A stretch of DNA of 64,000 bases from Balanoglossus misakiensis (lineage: Eukaryota; Hemichordata), in NCBI GenBank assembly GCA_040954595.2, contig CM082577.2, positions 7,626,001 to 7,690,000 on the forward strand, in the 5' to 3' direction. Of this stretch, positions 63,935 through 64,000 are shown in pieces. The position numbers and the translations under genes are program-made. The notes under the pieces were generated by a model. It searched no databases. It had not been told where the DNA came from and was given only the letters and a program-made list of their open reading frames with translations. Within the stretch, counting starts at the first letter, position 1. Every line of letters begins with the position of its first letter.

Positions 63935-64000
63935 CGCAGTGATATGATAACTTTGTTTATATATACCACCTAGGCTATATCAAAACTACGGTGGACGATA

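Overview
This is a gene-dense stretch of nuclear DNA from an invertebrate animal. Genes are split by short GT-AG introns in conserved phases, flanks are AT-rich, and microsatellites and the motif ACATGTA are frequent. The gene set (Toll-like receptors, chondroitin synthase, a histamine-methyltransferase-like pair, small Maf, iPLA2-beta) fits a bilaterian, most likely an invertebrate deuterostome. A lancelet is a reasonable guess, but the sequence alone does not prove it and an ambulacrarian or lophotrochozoan is possible. There is no bacterial or viral gene, CRISPR array or intact transposon that I can support.

Layout. 52-1587 (+): last three coding exons of a receptor-type guanylate cyclase, cut by the left edge. 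4352-6221 (-): CEP20/FOPNL centriolar protein. 6947-9715 (+): ADP-ribosylarginine hydrolase ADPRH. 12435-15791 (-): an unassigned proline-rich protein with a repeated KW-x-E-x-NV module and RFX-like sites upstream, probably ciliary. 17381-19028 (+): mitochondrial thioredoxin TXN2. 19901-22946 (+): chondroitin sulfate synthase. 25012-29029 (+): four-jointed-like Golgi kinase. 29304-30586 and 32052-33500 (both -): tandem HNMT-like methyltransferases. 37530-40115 and 41930-44506 (both +): tandem Toll-like receptors, each coded by one exon. 45658-49324 (-): proteasome subunit PSMD12/Rpn5. 50452-55329 (-): iPLA2-beta (PLA2G6). 58939-60735 (+): small Maf. The last 3 kb carries no gene I can support.

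Exon boundaries were derived by hand by matching splice sites to codon phase. Reconstructed lengths agree well with the vertebrate families as I remember them: ADPRH 357 aa, PSMD12 455 aa, PLA2G6 823 aa, HNMT-like 291 and 293 aa.

Most genes are unrelated housekeeping or developmental loci. The points of interest are evolutionary and regulatory. The divergent PLA2G6/small-Maf pair matches the human PLA2G6/MAFF arrangement. Both tandem pairs (HNMT-like and TLR) carry a block of about 340 bp that is nearly identical between copies, inside otherwise diverged genes, which suggests gene conversion. An adjacent ATF and IRF motif pair lies upstream of the first TLR, and an NF-E2-type site lies inside the small Maf intron.
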